A DNA stretch of 64,000 nucleotides from Sphingomicrobium astaxanthinifaciens (GTDB lineage Bacteria > Pseudomonadota > Alphaproteobacteria > Sphingomonadales > Sphingomonadaceae): the NCBI RefSeq assembly GCF_022865105.1, contig NZ_JAKNYM010000001.1, positions 682,001 to 746,000 of the forward strand. Direction: 5' to 3'. Shown here one piece after another: positions 63,149-64,000 of the stretch. Position numbers and translations under genes: made by a program. Numbering within the stretch: position 1 is the stretch's first letter; the number at the start of each line of letters is the position of its first letter. Under the pieces are notes generated by a model. It saw only the letters and a list, made by a program, of their open reading frames with translations. It did not search any database and had not been told where the DNA came from.

Positions 63149-64000
63149 ATGCTGACCTTCACTCTCGCCGCCGCGCTCGCCGCGACCCAGCCCGCCGCCG
63201 CGACGCCCGACCCGGACATCGAGGCGCGCGTGTCGCGCGTGCTGGCACAGACCCCGATGATCGACGGGCACAACGACCTGCCCTACGCGCTCGCCCGCGC
63301 CGCCGACGGCGCGGTCGACGACATCGAGGCCGGCACCCCCTTCATGACCGACCTTGAACGCCTGCGCGAGGGGCAGGTGGGCGCGCAGATGTGGTCGGTC
63401 TACATCCCAGCCGCGACCACCGGCGACGAAGCCATCCGCACCACCATCGAGCAGATCGACATCGTCGACCGCATGGTCCGCTCCTATCCGCACACGCTGG
63501 GCTGGGCGCATGACGCCAGCGAACTGGTCGAGGTCTTCGCCGACGGGCGCATCGCCGCGATGGCGGGGATCGAGGGCGGCCACCAGATCGGCGGCAACCT
63601 CGCCGCGCTGCGCCAGTTCAAGCGGCTCGGCGCCATCTACATGACGCTGACCCACAGCCGCACCACCGGCTGGGCCGACAGCGCGACCGACGATCCGGTC
63701 CACGGCGGCCTGTCCGATTTCGGGCGCACCGTCATCGCCGAGATGAACCGCATCGGCATGCTCGTCGACCTCAGCCATGTCACCGCCGAGGCGATGCACG
63801 ACGTGCTCGACGTGACGCGCGCGCCCGTCATCTTCAGCCATTCCTCGGCGCGCGGGGTGACCGATCATGTCCGCAACGTGCCCGACGACGTGCTCGCCCG
63901 CCTGCCCGGCAATGGCGGGGTGGTGATGGTCACCTTCGTCCCCCAGTTCGTCAGCGCCGAGGTCAAGGCGTGGAGCGAGGCGCGCAGCGCCGAGCAGGAG
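63149..64000 (+). CDS. Membrane dipeptidase, peptidase family M19 (3' end cut by window)
   Basis: The frame is open from ATG 63149 to the window end (284 codons), so it is incomplete. An N-terminal signal peptide (MLTFTLAAALAATQPAAA) leads to a renal dipeptidase-type TIM-barrel domain: MIDGHNDLPYA with the zinc ligands His and Asp, MAGIEGGHQIGGN with the bridging Glu, and LVDLSHVTAEAMHDVLDV plus FSHSSARGVTDHVRNVPD with later His ligands. M19 enzymes cleave dipeptides, often with D-residues at the C-terminal position. Full length is usually about 400 aa. Confidence 0.9.
   Translation, partial: MLTFTLAAALAATQPAAATPDPDIEARVSRVLAQTPMIDGHNDLPYALARAADGAVDDIEAGTPFMTDLERLREGQVGAQMWSVYIPAATTGDEAIRTTIEQIDIVDRMVRSYPHTLGWAHDASELVEVFADGRIAAMAGIEGGHQIGGNLAALRQFKRLGAIYMTLTHSRTTGWADSATDDPVHGGLSDFGRTVIAEMNRIGMLVDLSHVTAEAMHDVLDVTRAPVIFSHSSARGVTDHVRNVPDDVLARLPGNGGVVMVTFVPQFVSAEVKAWSEARSAEQE

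Noticed and set aside
63053-63868. Upstream extension of pabB to 858 codons
   Set aside because: The extra part is antisense to the M19 dipeptidase gene; the family start is at 63052.

Overview
The window is chromosomal DNA of very high GC content, densely packed, with short intergenic gaps and frequent 4-bp ATGA or GTGA overlaps. Several genes point to an alphaproteobacterium, most likely Sphingomonadales: a GapR-family (DUF2312) nucleoid protein, the MipZ division ATPase, an ATP12-type F1 assembly chaperone, a PgmG-type phosphomannomutase/phosphoglucomutase, a phasin plus class I PHA synthase, and the ligase-associated DNA damage genes. This placement is inferred from gene content only. The window is mostly housekeeping. 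I see no rRNA, CRISPR array, insertion sequence or prophage, and one tRNA, tRNA-Glu(TTC).

Layout. 1-7.4 kb: a DUF445 membrane protein (cut by the window start), murA, clpS, a phasin with a striking promoter/operator, gmk, and a minus-strand operon (unknown protein, RluA pseudouridine synthase, HAD phosphatase, small membrane protein, ATP12 chaperone). 7.5-18.95 kb: a RarD-like transporter, a small membrane protein with a possible leaderless promoter, phaC, a TRIC-type channel, an AlaC-like aminotransferase, an L,D-transpeptidase, glpX, and a coupled trio of two PH-domain proteins and recJ. 19.0-20.4 kb: tRNA-Glu followed by a 1.1-kb AT-richer insert bounded by a 187-bp direct repeat, the only clearly foreign or rearranged stretch. 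20.25-27 kb: a PAP2 protein, a glutathione-dependent formaldehyde detoxification operon (frmA, VOC protein, fghA, universal stress protein, cupin) and a PutP-like symporter. 27-39.6 kb: the four parts of the propionyl-CoA to succinyl-CoA route (pccA, methylmalonyl-CoA mutase, epimerase, pccB) on one strand, interleaved with an esterase, an S9 peptidase and a histidine kinase/MetOD1 sensor pair. 39.7-47 kb: pyk, gapR, ybjQ, yebC and the ruvC/ruvA/ruvB genes, the last interrupted by unrelated genes. 47-52.5 kb: a DUF3089 hydrolase and the complete ybgC-tolQRAB-pal operon. 52.6-64 kb: panC, mipZ, pgmG, ligase-associated exonuclease, helicase and PdeM (without the ligase), a PabB-PabC fusion, and a partial M19 dipeptidase.

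How the parts relate. phaC and the phasin gene indicate storage of polyhydroxyalkanoate, and the pcc/mutase/epimerase set would move propionyl-CoA into the TCA cycle. RuvABC, RecJ and the exonuclease/helicase/PdeM group are DNA repair functions, and Tol-Pal with MurA and the L,D-transpeptidase serve the envelope.

The most interesting signals are: (1) the phasin promoter, where three copies of a 9-bp motif flank a near-consensus sigma-70 promoter; (2) the duplicated tRNA-Glu/PAP2 junction around a small scrap-filled insert; (3) two nearby genes, ybjQ and yebC, whose Shine-Dalgarno sequences lie inside perfect hairpins; (4) a helicase gene that apparently starts at CTG within a CTGA overlap; and (5) the ligase-associated repair locus lacking its ligase and carrying an RNase AS-like exoribonuclease instead. 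All of these come from reading the sequence and none has been tested by search or experiment.
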